Counted from the first letter of the stretch, positions 18,395 to 28,877 are shown. The stretch: 64,000 bases of DNA from Psychrobacter okhotskensis (GCF_013248965.1 NZ_JABRVQ010000014.1:19914-83913); one strand, 5' to 3'. Made by a program: numbers and translations. The notes: generated from the letters alone by a model not told the origin.

Positions 18395-19033
18395 TTATTT
18401 ATTAGGTGCTGGCGTGGTGCGCAAATAAGGCTTAATTTCTGTATGACCTTTAGGATAATTGGCTGCGATGTCTTCATTCTTTACGCTTGGTGGAATGATA
18501 ACATCATCGCCGTCCTTCCAATCGACCGGCGTAGCGACGTTATATTTATCAGACAACTGCATGGCGTCAATGACTCGTACAATCTCGTCAAAGTTACGGC
18601 CACAGCTGGCTGGATAGGTTAAGGTCAAGCGTACCTTTTTGTTAGGGTCGATGATAAAGACACTTCTAACCGTCGCTGTATTATCCGCATTGGGGTGAAT
18701 CATGTCATAAAGATTGGCTACTGTGCGCTCAGAGTCTGCAATGATAGGAAAGTTGACAGCAGTTCCTTGAGTCTCTTCAATATCGCTAACCCAGCCTTTG
18801 TGATCTTCTAAGCCATCAACTGATAAAGCGATCGCCTTTACATTGCGCTTTTGAAACTCGCCGCCTAATGCCGCAGTACGACCAAGCTCAGTGGTACATA
18901 CTGGTGTATAGTCTGCAGGATGCGAAAAGAAAACGACCCAGCTGTCGCCTGCCCAATCGTAAAAATTGATATCGCCTTCTGTGGTTGTGGCGTCAAAATT
19001 CGGTGCGCTGTCACCTAAACGTAAATGTGCCAT
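18395..19033 (-). CDS. Prx6-type (1-Cys) peroxiredoxin
   Basis: Thiol peroxidase of the AhpC/TSA superfamily that reduces hydrogen peroxide and organic hydroperoxides. The 212-residue protein has the peroxidatic cysteine in FFSHPADYTPVCTTELG and the Prx6-group blocks VKAIALSVDGLEDHKGW, FPIIADSERTVA and VRSVFIIDPNKKVRL. The long C-terminal domain (DWKDGDDVIIPPS) typical of Prx6 is present. There is a second Cys in PASCGRNFDE, where homologues often have Thr, so an intramolecular disulfide is conceivable. RBS AAGGA at good spacing. Own terminator downstream. Confidence 0.93.
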   Translation of the reverse strand: MAHLRLGDSAPNFDATTTEGDINFYDWAGDSWVVFFSHPADYTPVCTTELGRTAALGGEFQKRNVKAIALSVDGLEDHKGWVSDIEETQGTAVNFPIIADSERTVANLYDMIHPNADNTATVRSVFIIDPNKKVRLTLTYPASCGRNFDEIVRVIDAMQLSDKYNVATPVDWKDGDDVIIPPSVKNEDIAANYPKGHTEIKPYLRTTPAPNK

Positions 19034-19278
19034 GCTTAATTCCTTAACTATCGTTAGTGATGAGCGCTAGTATCTAAAAGCTAATATTAAAAGGTTAGCA
19101 TCTAAAGAAGGTCATGCGCTCTATTATTATCATTGACGTGTAGCGCTATAAAAATAACGGAGTACCCGTCAGGAAATCCTATTTCATCTTAACAAACTGG
19201 TTATGAATGTCTTGTGACGGATTGTAATGCGCTTATGCCATTTAGGTCTAAACGCATAAGCTCCGATGAAACCTGCAT

Positions 19279-20091
19279 CTATACCACCATCCCAGAGTCC
19301 CATAAACAAAACTCGCCAAATTTACCACGTTTGCTGGTACCACCAGCCGCACGGCCAGTATCCGTCAATACCAACTCGCCTTCTTGCTCTATTAGATAGC
19401 CTGCGGCAAGGAGCTTATCGTTTAACTCTTGCGTCTTAAAGCCCAACTCTTTCGCCAGCTTCGCCGTCGTCAGCTTAGAATAATTAGGCGTTGCCGCTTC
19501 TGTAGCGTTACTGGCAACTGAGTCTGTGCTTACCTTGCCAGCACTAGATAGCATACTGGACGTATTTCTCGACCCATTCTTAGAATCTTTATTAGCGCCA
19601 TTATTAGAGCCGTTGTTAAGGGCGCTCTTGTTATCGCTATCATGTACTTTTTCAAGTGACATGCGCACTTCATCACTGATACGAATAATGCGCTGCGCTT
19701 CCTCATAAGTATCAGCATATAATTTGGCATCTTCATTACGATAAATAAGCACCCCCATCTCATTATTATTCACTTGGCTAAACTCATAGAGATTGAGGCT
19801 GGTAATGATGCATTCATTTTCATTAAGGTAGCATTTGGCATGCAAGTTTTTGCAAAAGCTAGTACGAATAAAGGTCAGGTTTTTTAGCCAATTAATCTCT
19901 TCTGGATGTAAATCATTTTTGCCATAGACAATACGGATATCGATTTTGAGACGATTACGGTCTTCTAACAGCTCTTTAATACGCTCATTTAACTTTAAGT
20001 AGGGGCTAATAATAATCAATCTGTCAGACGCATTTTTAATCAATTCTTCTAGATGATACGTCGTCCCGCTGCTATTTAAAAATTTTGCCAT
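19279..20091 (-). CDS. Phospholipase D-like nuclease-fold protein with C-terminal winged-helix-like domain
   Basis: A 270-residue protein. Residues 1-125 form one PLD-like domain with a single HxK motif, H84-A-K86 in NLHAKCYLNENECIITSLNL, followed by the downstream Ser98/Asn100 and Glu111 positions of the family. Proteins with one such motif usually act as homodimers and are often nucleases. Residues about 152-208 are a Ser/Asn/Gly/Lys-rich linker. Residues about 215-262 (KLTTAKLAKELGFKTQELNDK, read as KLTTAKLAKELGF and KTQELNDKLLAAGYL) look like a small winged helix ending in VLTDTGRAAGG. Such architecture suggests action on nucleic acid, but no substrate is known. Stand-alone gene, no secretion signal. 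Confidence 0.75.
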   Translation of the reverse strand: MAKFLNSSGTTYHLEELIKNASDRLIIISPYLKLNERIKELLEDRNRLKIDIRIVYGKNDLHPEEINWLKNLTFIRTSFCKNLHAKCYLNENECIITSLNLYEFSQVNNNEMGVLIYRNEDAKLYADTYEEAQRIIRISDEVRMSLEKVHDSDNKSALNNGSNNGANKDSKNGSRNTSSMLSSAGKVSTDSVASNATEAATPNYSKLTTAKLAKELGFKTQELNDKLLAAGYLIEQEGELVLTDTGRAAGGTSKRGKFGEFCLWDSGMVV

Positions 20092-20241
20092 GATTGCACC
20101 CTCACACCTTACGATTAAAATTTACACTTATACCATTCACAAAAACTTGAGTAGTAAGGAAAACGCATGCCAGTACTATATTTATTAGACTAAGCAAGTT
20201 TGACAAAACTAATCGTATTTTTTGGGTTTGGTATTATCCAC

Positions 20242-20276
20242 AAAAAAGCCCATCCCTAGCGTACTAGAAATGGGCC
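20242..20276 (-). terminator. Rho-independent terminator of glnS
   Basis: GCCCATTTCTAG and CTAGGGATGGGC (two wobble pairs) around a 4-base loop, followed by TTTTTT on the minus strand. Confidence 0.85.
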
Positions 20277-20341
20277 AGCTTGCAAACTACTTTTGTTTAG
20301 TATTGTCTCAAATAAACGCTAGTAGCGCTAATCGCAATAAA

Positions 20342-22081
20342 TTAAGCCGGTTTATAGCTGTCACGTAAGCTGACGATTTGATTAAAGACAGGCTGGTCAC
20401 TGCTGTGCTCTTCGCTATCAGAGATAAAATAGCCTTCACGCTCAAACTGAAAGCGTGTGCCAGCATCCGCATTGACCAATGATGGCTCAACCACGGCATT
20501 TAGCTTGGTCAACGAGTTAGGATTCAATGCTTGATGCACGTCAGCGACGCTACTCGGATCTTCGACACTGAATAGCTGCTCGTATAAGCGCACGGTGGCT
20601 GGAACCCCTTGGCTGGCCGATACCCAATGAATCACACCTTTGACCTTACGACCTTCAGGGTTATTGCCTAGCGTTGCCGGATCAATCGTTGCTTTTAGCT
20701 CAACGACATTGCCTGCATCATCTAGCACATGCTCAGTCACAGCCAAGACATAGGTATTACGCAGACGGATTTCTGGTTTTTCCGGTGATAGACGCTTATA
20801 ACCTGCTGGCGGCTCAATCTCGTAGTCGCCTTGATCGATATAAAGCGTCTCGGTAAACGGAATCTCACGCTCACCCATATCAACATTAGGATGGTTTGGC
20901 TGCGTCAACCATAAGGTTTGCGTCTCAGCGTCAAAACGCGCATTGACGCTATCTGCTTTGAGCGTTTCCCACTGGCTGACCGCATCGCTAAAGTTTGTAA
21001 TTGTGACTTTTAACGGCTTAAGTACTGCCATGCCACGTGCCGTGGTATTGTCTAACGACTGACGAATACTAAACTCTAGCAGACGCATATCGGTCACACC
21101 ATCCGCTTTAGAGATACCAACTCGATCACAAAAGTCACGTAAGCCTTCAGGCGTATAGCCACGGCGACGCATACCAGCGACGGTCGGCATACGCGGATCA
21201 TCCCAGCCATCGACAATACCCTCATCGACCAATTGCTTGAGCTTACGCTTACTGGTCAAGGTATGGTCGACATTGAGGCGTGAGAACTCATACTGATGCG
21301 GTGGTTGCTCGAAGCCGATTTTATTGACGATCCAATCATAAAACGGACGATGATCTTCAAACTCTAGCGTACATAACGAATGGGTAATGCCTTCTAGCGC
21401 ATCTGACAACGGATGGGCAAAATCATACATAGGATAGATGCACCATTTATCACCGGTCTGATGATGTTCTTGATGCATCACACGATAGATAATGGGGTCG
21501 CGCATGTTCATATTGGCATCAGACATGTCAATTTTGGCACGCAATACCGCTTTGCCGTCTTCGAACTTACCGTTTTTCATGTCTTCGAACAACTTTAAGT
21601 TGTCTGCGACACTGGCATCACGCTGTGGTGACGGTTTGCCGGCTTCATTAAATGAGCCACGATTATCGCGGATTTGCTCTGGAGTTTGTAAGTCGACATA
21701 CGCATCACCCTGCTCAATCAATTGTACCGCCCACGCATACAACTGGTCAAAGTAGCTAGAAGCATGTAGCGCCTCGCCTGCCCAGTCAAAGCCCAACCAC
21801 TGCACATCGTTTTTGATATTGTCGATGTAATCTTGTTTTTCTGCGGTTGGATTGGTGTCGTCGTAGCGCAAATGACAGATGCCACCAAACTCTTTAGCGA
21901 CGCCAAAGTTTAGACAGATAGATTTAACGTGACCCAAGTGCAAGTAGCCGTTTGGCTCAGGCGGAAAACGGGTTACAATCTGCTGGTATTTTTGCGCATT
22001 GACATCGTCACGAATGATATTACGAATAAAGTCGTTTTTTTGTTCATCTTTCTGTACATTGTTGTTTGAGTGCTCACTCAT
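20342..22081 (-). CDS. glnS: Glutaminyl-tRNA synthetase
   Basis: Class I synthetase that charges tRNA-Gln. The 579-residue protein has the HIGH-type motif in PPEPNGYLHLGHVKS near residue 50, the KMSKS-equivalent in DHTLTSKRKL, and the GlnRS-specific blocks CHLRYDDTNP and MRRRGYTPEGLRDFC. The C-terminal half has the two anticodon-binding beta-barrel domains (MGEREIPFTETLYIDQGDYE, residues GEREIPFTETLYI). AGGAG precedes the ATG at 22081. Presence of GlnRS implies direct charging rather than the amidotransferase route for tRNA-Gln. Monocistronic with its own terminator. Confidence 0.98.
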   Translation of the reverse strand: MSEHSNNNVQKDEQKNDFIRNIIRDDVNAQKYQQIVTRFPPEPNGYLHLGHVKSICLNFGVAKEFGGICHLRYDDTNPTAEKQDYIDNIKNDVQWLGFDWAGEALHASSYFDQLYAWAVQLIEQGDAYVDLQTPEQIRDNRGSFNEAGKPSPQRDASVADNLKLFEDMKNGKFEDGKAVLRAKIDMSDANMNMRDPIIYRVMHQEHHQTGDKWCIYPMYDFAHPLSDALEGITHSLCTLEFEDHRPFYDWIVNKIGFEQPPHQYEFSRLNVDHTLTSKRKLKQLVDEGIVDGWDDPRMPTVAGMRRRGYTPEGLRDFCDRVGISKADGVTDMRLLEFSIRQSLDNTTARGMAVLKPLKVTITNFSDAVSQWETLKADSVNARFDAETQTLWLTQPNHPNVDMGEREIPFTETLYIDQGDYEIEPPAGYKRLSPEKPEIRLRNTYVLAVTEHVLDDAGNVVELKATIDPATLGNNPEGRKVKGVIHWVSASQGVPATVRLYEQLFSVEDPSSVADVHQALNPNSLTKLNAVVEPSLVNADAGTRFQFEREGYFISDSEEHSSDQPVFNQIVSLRDSYKPA

Positions 22082-22447
22082 CGGGCATTGCTCCTAACGC
22101 AAATTGTCCATTCATGCCGCGTGCCATCACGCCCCATGAAAAATTAAACCAAGCTGTTAAGACTAACCAATAAAATCAAATAGTTAGCATTAAGGTATTA
22201 AAAATAAATGGTCAAAAACTCAGTTATTAAAATTGGGGTGTCAAAATTAACGTATTGACACTGGCGTTCAAAAACCATTAAAAAGGGAAAGTTGCGTTAT
22301 TCTATCAGCTTTTGCAAATGCATTAACAGCCTGATACATGACAGACGACAAAAAAGCCGTTAGACTAACGCTAACTTTTAACCACCAACTTTTTATCCAC
22401 CACTTAACAGCGTCATTTTAGGCGCTGCAATCAAAAAGGATTATCCC
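22082..22447. other. Divergent intergenic region glnS / cyclophilin
   Basis: About 365 bases without a gene. TTGACA at 22255-22260 is followed 17 bases later by TTAAAA, a weak candidate promoter for the cyclophilin gene. Confidence 0.35.
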
Positions 22448-22963
22448 ATGGTAGACATGCCACCAGTAGTAGAACTTGACACCAGTATGGGTGCGATCGT
22501 TATCGAACTCAACGAAGAAAAAGCACCAAAAACGGTAGAGAACTTTTTAAACTATGTAAAGTCTGGTCATTATGACGGCACGATTTTTCATCGCATTATT
22601 GATGGCTTTATGATTCAAGGCGGCGGAATGGACGCCGAAATGAATGAAAAAGCAACCAACGCACCCGTTGAAAACGAAGCGGACAATGGTCTAAAAAACG
22701 ACAAAGGTACGATTGCGATGGCGCGTACGCAAGATCCGCATTCAGCAACCAGCCAGTTTTTCGTTAACGTCAAAGACAACGACTTCCTAAACCACTCTGG
22801 CAAAAACATGCAGGGTTGGGGCTATACGGTATTTGGTAAAGTAACCAGCGGTATGGACGTCATCGAAAAAATGCGCGGCGTACCAACGGGTCGTTTCGGC
22901 ATGCATGCTGACGTACCAAAAGAGCCAGTCATTATCAATTCAGCGACTATAGTCTCTGAATAA
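22448..22963 (+). CDS. ppiB: Cyclophilin-type peptidyl-prolyl cis-trans isomerase, cytoplasmic
   Basis: Catalyses proline isomerisation during protein folding. The 171-residue protein lacks a signal peptide, fitting the cytoplasmic PpiB form. Motifs in order: [54 protein letters not shown], read as [19 protein letters not shown], and [12 protein letters not shown]. The active-site Arg (FHRII), the SQFFVN block and the WGYTVFGKV segment are intact. Between glnS (divergent) and lpxH (same strand, 168 bases downstream), an order seen in related gammaproteobacteria, where cyclophilin and lpxH are neighbours. Confidence 0.94.
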   Translation: MVDMPPVVELDTSMGAIVIELNEEKAPKTVENFLNYVKSGHYDGTIFHRIIDGFMIQGGGMDAEMNEKATNAPVENEADNGLKNDKGTIAMARTQDPHSATSQFFVNVKDNDFLNHSGKNMQGWGYTVFGKVTSGMDVIEKMRGVPTGRFGMHADVPKEPVIINSATIVSE

Positions 22964-23131
22964 GTTGTTTCTGAATAAGCAACTTGAACGAGTACATTTT
23001 TAATAATCTATAGTGAAACAAATATGAATCTAGTACAAGGAAGACAAGCGAAAATTGTACGACTAGTACAGTAAGCGAGTCTGACGCCATAATAGGTTTA
23101 TATTTGGTTTACTACATTAGGACAAGGATAA

Positions 23132-23992
23132 ATGCAAAGTTTTGACCACCTAATTACCACCCGCCCTCATAGCGTGCGGCAAGTATTGATTAGCGATTTG
23201 CATTTATCACCGGAAGAGCCTGCCTTAGTGCAGGCTTTTTTGGCGCTGCTCGATGATTGCCTTGCTCTGCCTGCGTTAAAACGTTTGTTTATCTTAGGCG
23301 ATTGGTTTGAGGTTTGGCTGGGTGATGATGTTTATTTGTCCTTATCAGAAGACGAGCGTCAAACCCATTGGCTCACACCATTAATTGTCAAATTAAAAAA
23401 ACTACGGATCGCAGGTTGCGAGATTTTAGTCATGCATGGTAATCGTGACTTTTTATTAGGGCAGCCATTTTGCAATTTATTTGGCGGTGAGCTGATTAAC
23501 GAGCCTTACCCTGTAGCGGTTGGACAGCAGAATTATCGCTTAGAGCATGGCGACGCGCTATGTACTGATGATAAGAAATATCAGTTTTTTCGCAAAGTGA
23601 TGCGTAACCCGTTAATCCAGTGGTATTTGCTGAATAAACCGCTAAAAAAACGCCTGGCTATCGCAGAGAACATGCGTAAAAAAAGTCAAAAAAATAACGC
23701 CAATAAAGCGGCGCATATTATGGACGTTAATGAAAAATCAGTGGCAGCCGCAGTGAATAATCACGATGCGCTATTACACGGACATACTCATCGTCCAGAT
23801 ATTCATCAGACGGCTAATGACAAAATCCGTTACGTTCTTGGTGATTGGCGCTTGCTCGACGAAGACAAACGTCAACCCAAAGTCGTGGTGGTCGTTGGCG
23901 CAATTACGACAGAAGGTGAAGATTCAGCAAGCAACCATTCTAAAGGTAACAATACTGAATTTGGCTTGTTTGAATTTAAATATTCAGTGTAG
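23132..23992 (+). CDS. lpxH: UDP-2,3-diacylglucosamine diphosphatase
   Basis: Lipid A pathway enzyme that hydrolyses UDP-2,3-diacylglucosamine to lipid X and UMP at the inner-membrane face. The 286-residue metallophosphoesterase shows the di-metal motifs ISDLHLS (residues about 20-26), GDWFEVWLGDD and VMHGNRDFLLG, then LEHGDALCTDD and the late HGHTHRP. The LpxH-specific Arg/Lys-rich cap segment follows in the middle. It is about 40 residues longer than E. coli LpxH, mostly at the C-terminus (residues about 255-286, Asn/Ser-rich). Downstream of ppiB on the same strand. Confidence 0.94.
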   Translation: MQSFDHLITTRPHSVRQVLISDLHLSPEEPALVQAFLALLDDCLALPALKRLFILGDWFEVWLGDDVYLSLSEDERQTHWLTPLIVKLKKLRIAGCEILVMHGNRDFLLGQPFCNLFGGELINEPYPVAVGQQNYRLEHGDALCTDDKKYQFFRKVMRNPLIQWYLLNKPLKKRLAIAENMRKKSQKNNANKAAHIMDVNEKSVAAAVNNHDALLHGHTHRPDIHQTANDKIRYVLGDWRLLDEDKRQPKVVVVVGAITTEGEDSASNHSKGNNTEFGLFEFKYSV

Positions 23993-24025
23993 AGTTCGCC
24001 TCATCAAGTACCCTTCATTTAAAAG

Positions 24026-24062
24026 AAAAAGGGTCTGTTGCATAAGTAACAGACCCTTTTTT
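24026..24062. terminator. Bidirectional terminator lpxH / orn
   Basis: AAAAGGGTCTGTT and AACAGACCCTTTT, a perfect 13-base stem with an 8-base loop between convergent genes and T-runs on both strands. Confidence 0.9.
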
Positions 24063-24114
24063 ATAGCTTTTCACATTTCACATTCTGCGAACCGTTATTC
24101 TGCTCACCATTATC

Positions 24115-24702
24115 CTAAGGCATGAGTTTAAAGAAATGCTGACGATAATGTTTTAGCTCACGGATAGAATCGCGAATATCGTCTAAGGCTAAATGACTGC
24201 CACCTTTTTCAAAATTTCTGAGAATATCAGGACGCCAGCGAAAGCACAGCTCTTTAATCGATGAGACATCCAGGTTGCGATAGTGGAAAAATCGCTCAAG
24301 CTCTGGCATTTGACGCGCCATAAAGCGGCGATCTTGGCAGATTGAGTTACCACACATGGGCGACTTACCACTATCGACCCATTTATTAAGGAACTTAATG
24401 GTTTCAGCTTCTGCTTCTGCCAAGGTCACGGTACTACGGCGTACACGGTCAACCAAGCCTGATTGGCCATGTTGCTTGGTATTCCAGTCATCCATTTTAT
24501 TTAACACTTGATCCGATACCTTGATCGCAAACACAGGCCCTTCGGCAAGGACATTGAGATCCTCATCCGTCACCACGGTAGCAATCTCGATGATTTCATC
24601 GTTGATGGTATCAAGTCCGGTCATTTCTAGGTCAATCCATACCAACCCTTTTTTACCTTGATTTTTGATTTTGATTTTATTGGGATGGTCGCCGGTAGTC
24701 AT
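24115..24702 (-). CDS. orn: Oligoribonuclease
   Basis: DEDD-family 3'-5' exonuclease that finishes RNA decay by degrading 2-5 nt oligonucleotides and pGpG. The start is set at 24702 because AGGA sits six bases before that ATG; the ATG at 24720 lacks an RBS. The 195-residue protein has [10 protein letters not shown] (catalytic Asp and Glu), [13 protein letters not shown] (read [10 protein letters not shown]), the [13 protein letters not shown] block, and H-x-A-x-D-D in [12 protein letters not shown]. Divergent from rsgA, the neighbour that commonly accompanies orn in gammaproteobacteria. Confidence 0.97.
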   Translation of the reverse strand: MTTGDHPNKIKIKNQGKKGLVWIDLEMTGLDTINDEIIEIATVVTDEDLNVLAEGPVFAIKVSDQVLNKMDDWNTKQHGQSGLVDRVRRSTVTLAEAEAETIKFLNKWVDSGKSPMCGNSICQDRRFMARQMPELERFFHYRNLDVSSIKELCFRWRPDILRNFEKGGSHLALDDIRDSIRELKHYRQHFFKLMP

Positions 24703-24948
24703 AAAATATCCTATGGTCAATAAAGTTTGAGACAGTTTTGCAGCTGAGACAATTTTGTAGCAATGTTACTTAAATAAATCATCAATAGCTGGCAATGTGC
24801 AAATGACATGGCGATGCGCCTATTAGCTCGTAACGCCTAAAAAAACTCAAACATTACAAAACCACTGTCTGGCACAAGCGCTTTAGGCTGTATGTTAGCA
24901 AATTTTCACGCTACACTTAGCAATATTTTTTTAATAGGTCACACTCCC

Positions 24949-26052
24949 ATGGCATTAATCCGGCAACGCAAGCTGACTAAACAACAGATTCGTCGCATCG
25001 ACAAACAACAGCTGGACAGTCAAGACAGCATCGATGACAGTTTGATGGATGGCGTGGTCATGGCGCATTATGGTAAGCAATTAGAAGTACAAGTGACCAG
25101 CTTGCCCGCTGTCATTCCAGTGCAGCCGGAGGTTGCGCCTGACGACCCTGAGCCGTTTTGGCAGGAGCTGGGGCTAGGCGATATTTGGCGTTGTCACGTA
25201 CGTACCAACTTGCCGATGTTGGCCGCTGGTGACCAAGTACGCTGGAACGCCGACCCTAACACTGGCTTTGGACGTATCGAATCCGTCAAACCGCGCACCT
25301 CGCTGGTTTCGCGTCCTGACCGTTATCATAAGCTCAAACCCGTCGCTGCCAATGTCGATATTCTCGCCATTGTGTTTGCGCCGCTACCTGCTGCTGCACC
25401 GACCCTCATTGATCGCTATTTGGTCGTTTGTCATCATGCGGGTGTAAGACCTCTACTCGTCCTTAATAAAGCTGATTTACTGGCGCAAGAAAACGGCGTC
25501 GATACTAGTGAATTATTGGCGCAATATGCGGCGCTTGGTTATGAAAGTGTATTGACCTCTGTTGACTGCCCAGAAAATATTGCTGATAGCGATGAGCAAG
25601 AAGGGTTAGATGAGCTAAAGCGCTACATCGATAAAAAATTGGTGATTTTTGCGGGTCAGTCTGGTGTCGGTAAAAGCAGCTTAATCAATGCGCTATTACC
25701 AGCCTCTGGGCAAATCGTCAATATCATCTCGGAGAACTCAAAGCTTGGTCAACATACCACCACTACGAGCCGCTTGTTACCCTTCCAGCCCGAAGATTTA
25801 ACCCAAGGCGGAATCGTTGATACCCCAGGTATTCGCGAATATGGCATTTGGCATTTGACGCCAGATGATATCATTTCAGGCTTTGTGGAGCTTGCGCCAC
25901 TGGCAGGTGATTGCCAGTTCCGTGATTGTCGGCACACTCACAACAGCAAAGGCTGCGCGTTATGGCAAGCGGTCGCTGATGGTGAAGTGTTGCAGCGCCG
26001 CGTTGAGAACTTGGTCACGTTAAGAGAAGAAGCGGACACTAAGCCTTATTAA
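24949..26052 (+). CDS. rsgA: Ribosome small-subunit GTPase RsgA
   Basis: Circularly permuted GTPase that assists late maturation of the 30S subunit. The start at 24949 (MALIRQRKLTKQQ) matches the family; the frame to 24892 has no RBS. The 367-residue protein has an OB-fold (about 50-115), then the GTPase motifs in permuted order: NKADL (G4), the Ser-rich G5 region, GQSGVGKSSLIN (G1), TTTTSRL (G2) and DTPGIREYG (G3). The C-terminal zinc-binding domain has CQFRDCRHTHNSKGCAL. Divergently paired with orn. Confidence 0.96.
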   Translation: MALIRQRKLTKQQIRRIDKQQLDSQDSIDDSLMDGVVMAHYGKQLEVQVTSLPAVIPVQPEVAPDDPEPFWQELGLGDIWRCHVRTNLPMLAAGDQVRWNADPNTGFGRIESVKPRTSLVSRPDRYHKLKPVAANVDILAIVFAPLPAAAPTLIDRYLVVCHHAGVRPLLVLNKADLLAQENGVDTSELLAQYAALGYESVLTSVDCPENIADSDEQEGLDELKRYIDKKLVIFAGQSGVGKSSLINALLPASGQIVNIISENSKLGQHTTTTSRLLPFQPEDLTQGGIVDTPGIREYGIWHLTPDDIISGFVELAPLAGDCQFRDCRHTHNSKGCALWQAVADGEVLQRRVENLVTLREEADTKPY

Positions 26053-26198
26053 GCATTGTCTTACTCATACATTGTCTTATTAAGCGCTGAACCCTAGGTT
26101 GAGCATCACACGTTTACTATAGATGGCCTTATCGGTATAATAGCGCCTTGTTCGCAATCGTTAGGCTGTCTTCTCAGCTTAATAGAACACTTATTTTT

Positions 26199-26203
26199 GG
26201 AGG
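26199..26203 (+). promoter_or_regulatory. Strong RBS deciding a TTG start
   Basis: GGAGG six bases before TTG 26210. The intervening ATG at 26204 is followed by an in-frame stop after seven codons, so TTG is the start. Confidence 0.75.
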
Positions 26204-26209
26204 TATGTT

Positions 26210-26665
26210 TTGGATCGTGCGCTAGAATTTGTGGGCAACCACCCGTTTTTATTTGGCATATTGGCCGTACTTGCCGTACTGTTCTTTGCCATCGAAAACA
26301 AACGTAGCGGTAAGAAAATATCGCCCAATAGCCTTGGGATGATGGTGAACTCGCAAAACGCGCAGCTTATCGATATTCGCGCCAAAAAGAAGTTTGAGAC
26401 CGGTTATATCCAAGGCAGCCGCAACATACCTTTTACTGACCTCAAAGACCGCATCGAAGAGATTCGTGCAATTGAGCAGCCAGTCATCATCATTTGCGAT
26501 ATGGGCGTGCAAGCAGGCGCAGCCATCCAAATGATTGGCAAAGACAGTGTTTACCGCTTAGAAGGCGGTGTGGGCGGTTGGCAAAGTGCTGGCATGCCAT
26601 TGGTCGGTGTAAAAGATGCCAAGTCTAAAAATAAAGGCAAGGCAAAACCGAGCTTGCATAAGTAG
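26210..26665 (+). CDS. yibN: Membrane-anchored rhodanese-domain protein (YibN-like)
   Basis: A 151-residue protein with one N-terminal membrane segment (about 12-28, LFGILAVLAVLFFAI) and a cytoplasmic rhodanese domain. The domain shows QLIDIRAKKKFETGYIQGS (read QLIDIRAKKKFETGYI), GSRNIPF, an active-site Cys in VIIICDMGVQAG and a closing GGVGGWQSAGMPL. Rhodaneses move sulfane sulfur, but the substrate of YibN is not established. The start is TTG behind GGAGG. The order yibN-grxC-secB is the same as in E. coli. A terminator follows, so grxC probably has its own promoter. C-terminal tail is Lys-rich. Confidence 0.9.
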   Translation: MDRALEFVGNHPFLFGILAVLAVLFFAIENKRSGKKISPNSLGMMVNSQNAQLIDIRAKKKFETGYIQGSRNIPFTDLKDRIEEIRAIEQPVIIICDMGVQAGAAIQMIGKDSVYRLEGGVGGWQSAGMPLVGVKDAKSKNKGKAKPSLHK

Positions 26666-26974
26666 TTTGCATAACTTGCTTAAAATTACTGAATTAAATA
26701 GCTTGTTTAGCCTACGCGCTCGTTCTCACTGCTAGTAGCGCAAAATTCGAAAAAAGACACTTCTTTATTGGGTGTCTTTTTTTGTGTGGCATTTACGCTA
26801 CTGTCACAGCTTTTGGACTGGATTGGCTTGAATTTATCCTACCCATCCCCACTTTATAATGAGCATACGCAATTACATTTGCCATTTACTCGTTGGTGAC
26901 GGATTATAATATTTTTTATAACATGAGTGTTTATAATAAAACTGTCGCCAAAAACCAATAAATAAGGATTTACC
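26666..26974. other. Intergenic stretch yibN / grxC
   Basis: About 310 bases: the yibN terminator (26751-26783) and the grxC leader. No gene. Confidence 0.5.
26751..26783 (+). terminator. Rho-independent terminator of yibN
   Basis: AAAAAGACAC pairs with GTGTCTTTTT across an 11-base loop and continues in a T run. Confidence 0.85.
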
Positions 26975-27238
26975 ATGACTGTATCTGTTAAAGTTTATAC
27001 CACCCCTATCTGCCCTTACTGCTCAAACGCCAAACAACTACTAAAATCTAAAGGCGTTGATTACGAAGAAGTCGGCATGCATGACATCAGCAGCGAAGAA
27101 CGCCAAGCGCTAATGAAAAAAACCAATAACTACCGCACTGTGCCACAGATTTTCGTCGGTGACACTTTCGTCGGTGGGTTTGATGAGCTGAATCAAATGA
27201 ATCAACAGGGCAAACTTGACGAGCTATTAGCAGGTTAA
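26975..27238 (+). CDS. grxC: Glutaredoxin 3
   Basis: Small glutathione-dependent thiol oxidoreductase. The 87-residue protein has the dithiol active site CPYC at residues 13-16 (TTPICPYCSNAKQLL), the cis-proline block TVPQIFVG and the glutathione-binding GGFDEL. It keeps the E. coli context yibN-grxC-secB. In other bacteria GrxC reduces ribonucleotide reductase and other disulfides in the cytosol. Confidence 0.96.
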   Translation: MTVSVKVYTTPICPYCSNAKQLLKSKGVDYEEVGMHDISSEERQALMKKTNNYRTVPQIFVGDTFVGGFDELNQMNQQGKLDELLAG

Positions 27239-27491
27239 TCTGCTAACTTTGCTGACGGTCTCTCTTTACCTGTGCTATCTTTACGTTGGTGAAAACCACC
27301 TGTGTCAGAATCGCAGGTGCAAATACCGCATGTATAACGTGCATAAAGAGAGACAATGGCAAATAAAAAATATTGGTAAAAAACATCGAGATCATATCGA
27401 AATAACTTCAAAATAACTTCGAAACATAGTCTCGATTTATATTACAATTATTGTTTGCCCACTCATTTGATTAACTTTTAGAGGAATTATC

Positions 27492-27944
27492 ATGGCTGAA
27501 GAACAAGCACAACCACAATTGGCACTAGAGCGCATCTATGTCAAAGACATGTCACTTGAAGTACCAGGCGCAGGCGTATTCACCAAAGAGTGGAACCCTG
27601 AGCTTGATATCAATCTATCAAGCAATGCTGAAAAGCTAGACGACGATCATTATCAAGTGATTTTGACCGTTAGCGTTACTGCAAAAAATGTAGAAGAAGC
27701 GGCATTTATCGCTGAGGTGCATCAAGCGGGTATTTTCTTGCTAAAAGACATTCCAGAAGATCAAATCGGTCAAATCCTAGGTGCATACTGTCCGAACGTG
27801 CTATTCCCATATGCTCGTGAAGTCATCAGTGACATCGTGACACGTGGTAGCTTCCCGCAATTGCTACTAGCCCCTGTCAACTTTGACCAAGCTTACGCAC
27901 AGAGCCAACAGCAAGCACAAGTAGATGCTCAAGGTAACGCGTAA
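27492..27944 (+). CDS. secB: Protein-export chaperone SecB
   Basis: Tetrameric cytosolic chaperone that keeps preproteins unfolded and delivers them to SecA. The 150-residue length is normal. Typical blocks are [42 protein letters not shown] and the C-terminal segment [20 protein letters not shown] (read [16 protein letters not shown]). The C-terminal tail is Gln/Ala-rich. RBS GAGGA precedes the ATG. The downstream terminator closes the yibN-grxC-secB cluster; gpsA, which follows in E. coli, is absent here. Confidence 0.97.
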   Translation: MAEEQAQPQLALERIYVKDMSLEVPGAGVFTKEWNPELDINLSSNAEKLDDDHYQVILTVSVTAKNVEEAAFIAEVHQAGIFLLKDIPEDQIGQILGAYCPNVLFPYAREVISDIVTRGSFPQLLLAPVNFDQAYAQSQQQAQVDAQGNA

Positions 27945-27970
27945 GTATTTGAGCAAAAATGAGTTATAAG

Positions 27971-28007
27971 AAAGCCGTCTACTCGTCATGAGTAAGCGGC
28001 TTTTTTT
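27971..28007 (+). terminator. Rho-independent terminator of secB
   Basis: AAAGCCG and CGGCTTT arms with an inner ACTC/GAGT stem, followed by seven T. Confidence 0.85.
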
Positions 28008-28062
28008 ATGGCTTGGTCTTGATTATTTTCAGCCAGTTTTATCATTGTTAATTTTTAGCCAT

Positions 28063-28088
28063 AAAAAACCCCGCCAATCAGCAGGGTC
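28063..28088 (-). terminator. Rho-independent terminator of adk
   Basis: On the minus strand CCCTGC and GCGGGG (one wobble pair) around a 6-base loop, then TTTTTT. Confidence 0.75.
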
Positions 28089-28136
28089 TTCAATCACGTT
28101 ATTTCTATAAAATTAGCAAGCAAGCGTTAGGCTCAA

Positions 28137-28877
<741 letters not shown>

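Noticed and set aside
22351..22385. Candidate terminator upstream of the cyclophilin gene
   Set aside because: The GTTAG/CTAAC arms leave too small a loop and mismatched outer pairs; no gene would need it.
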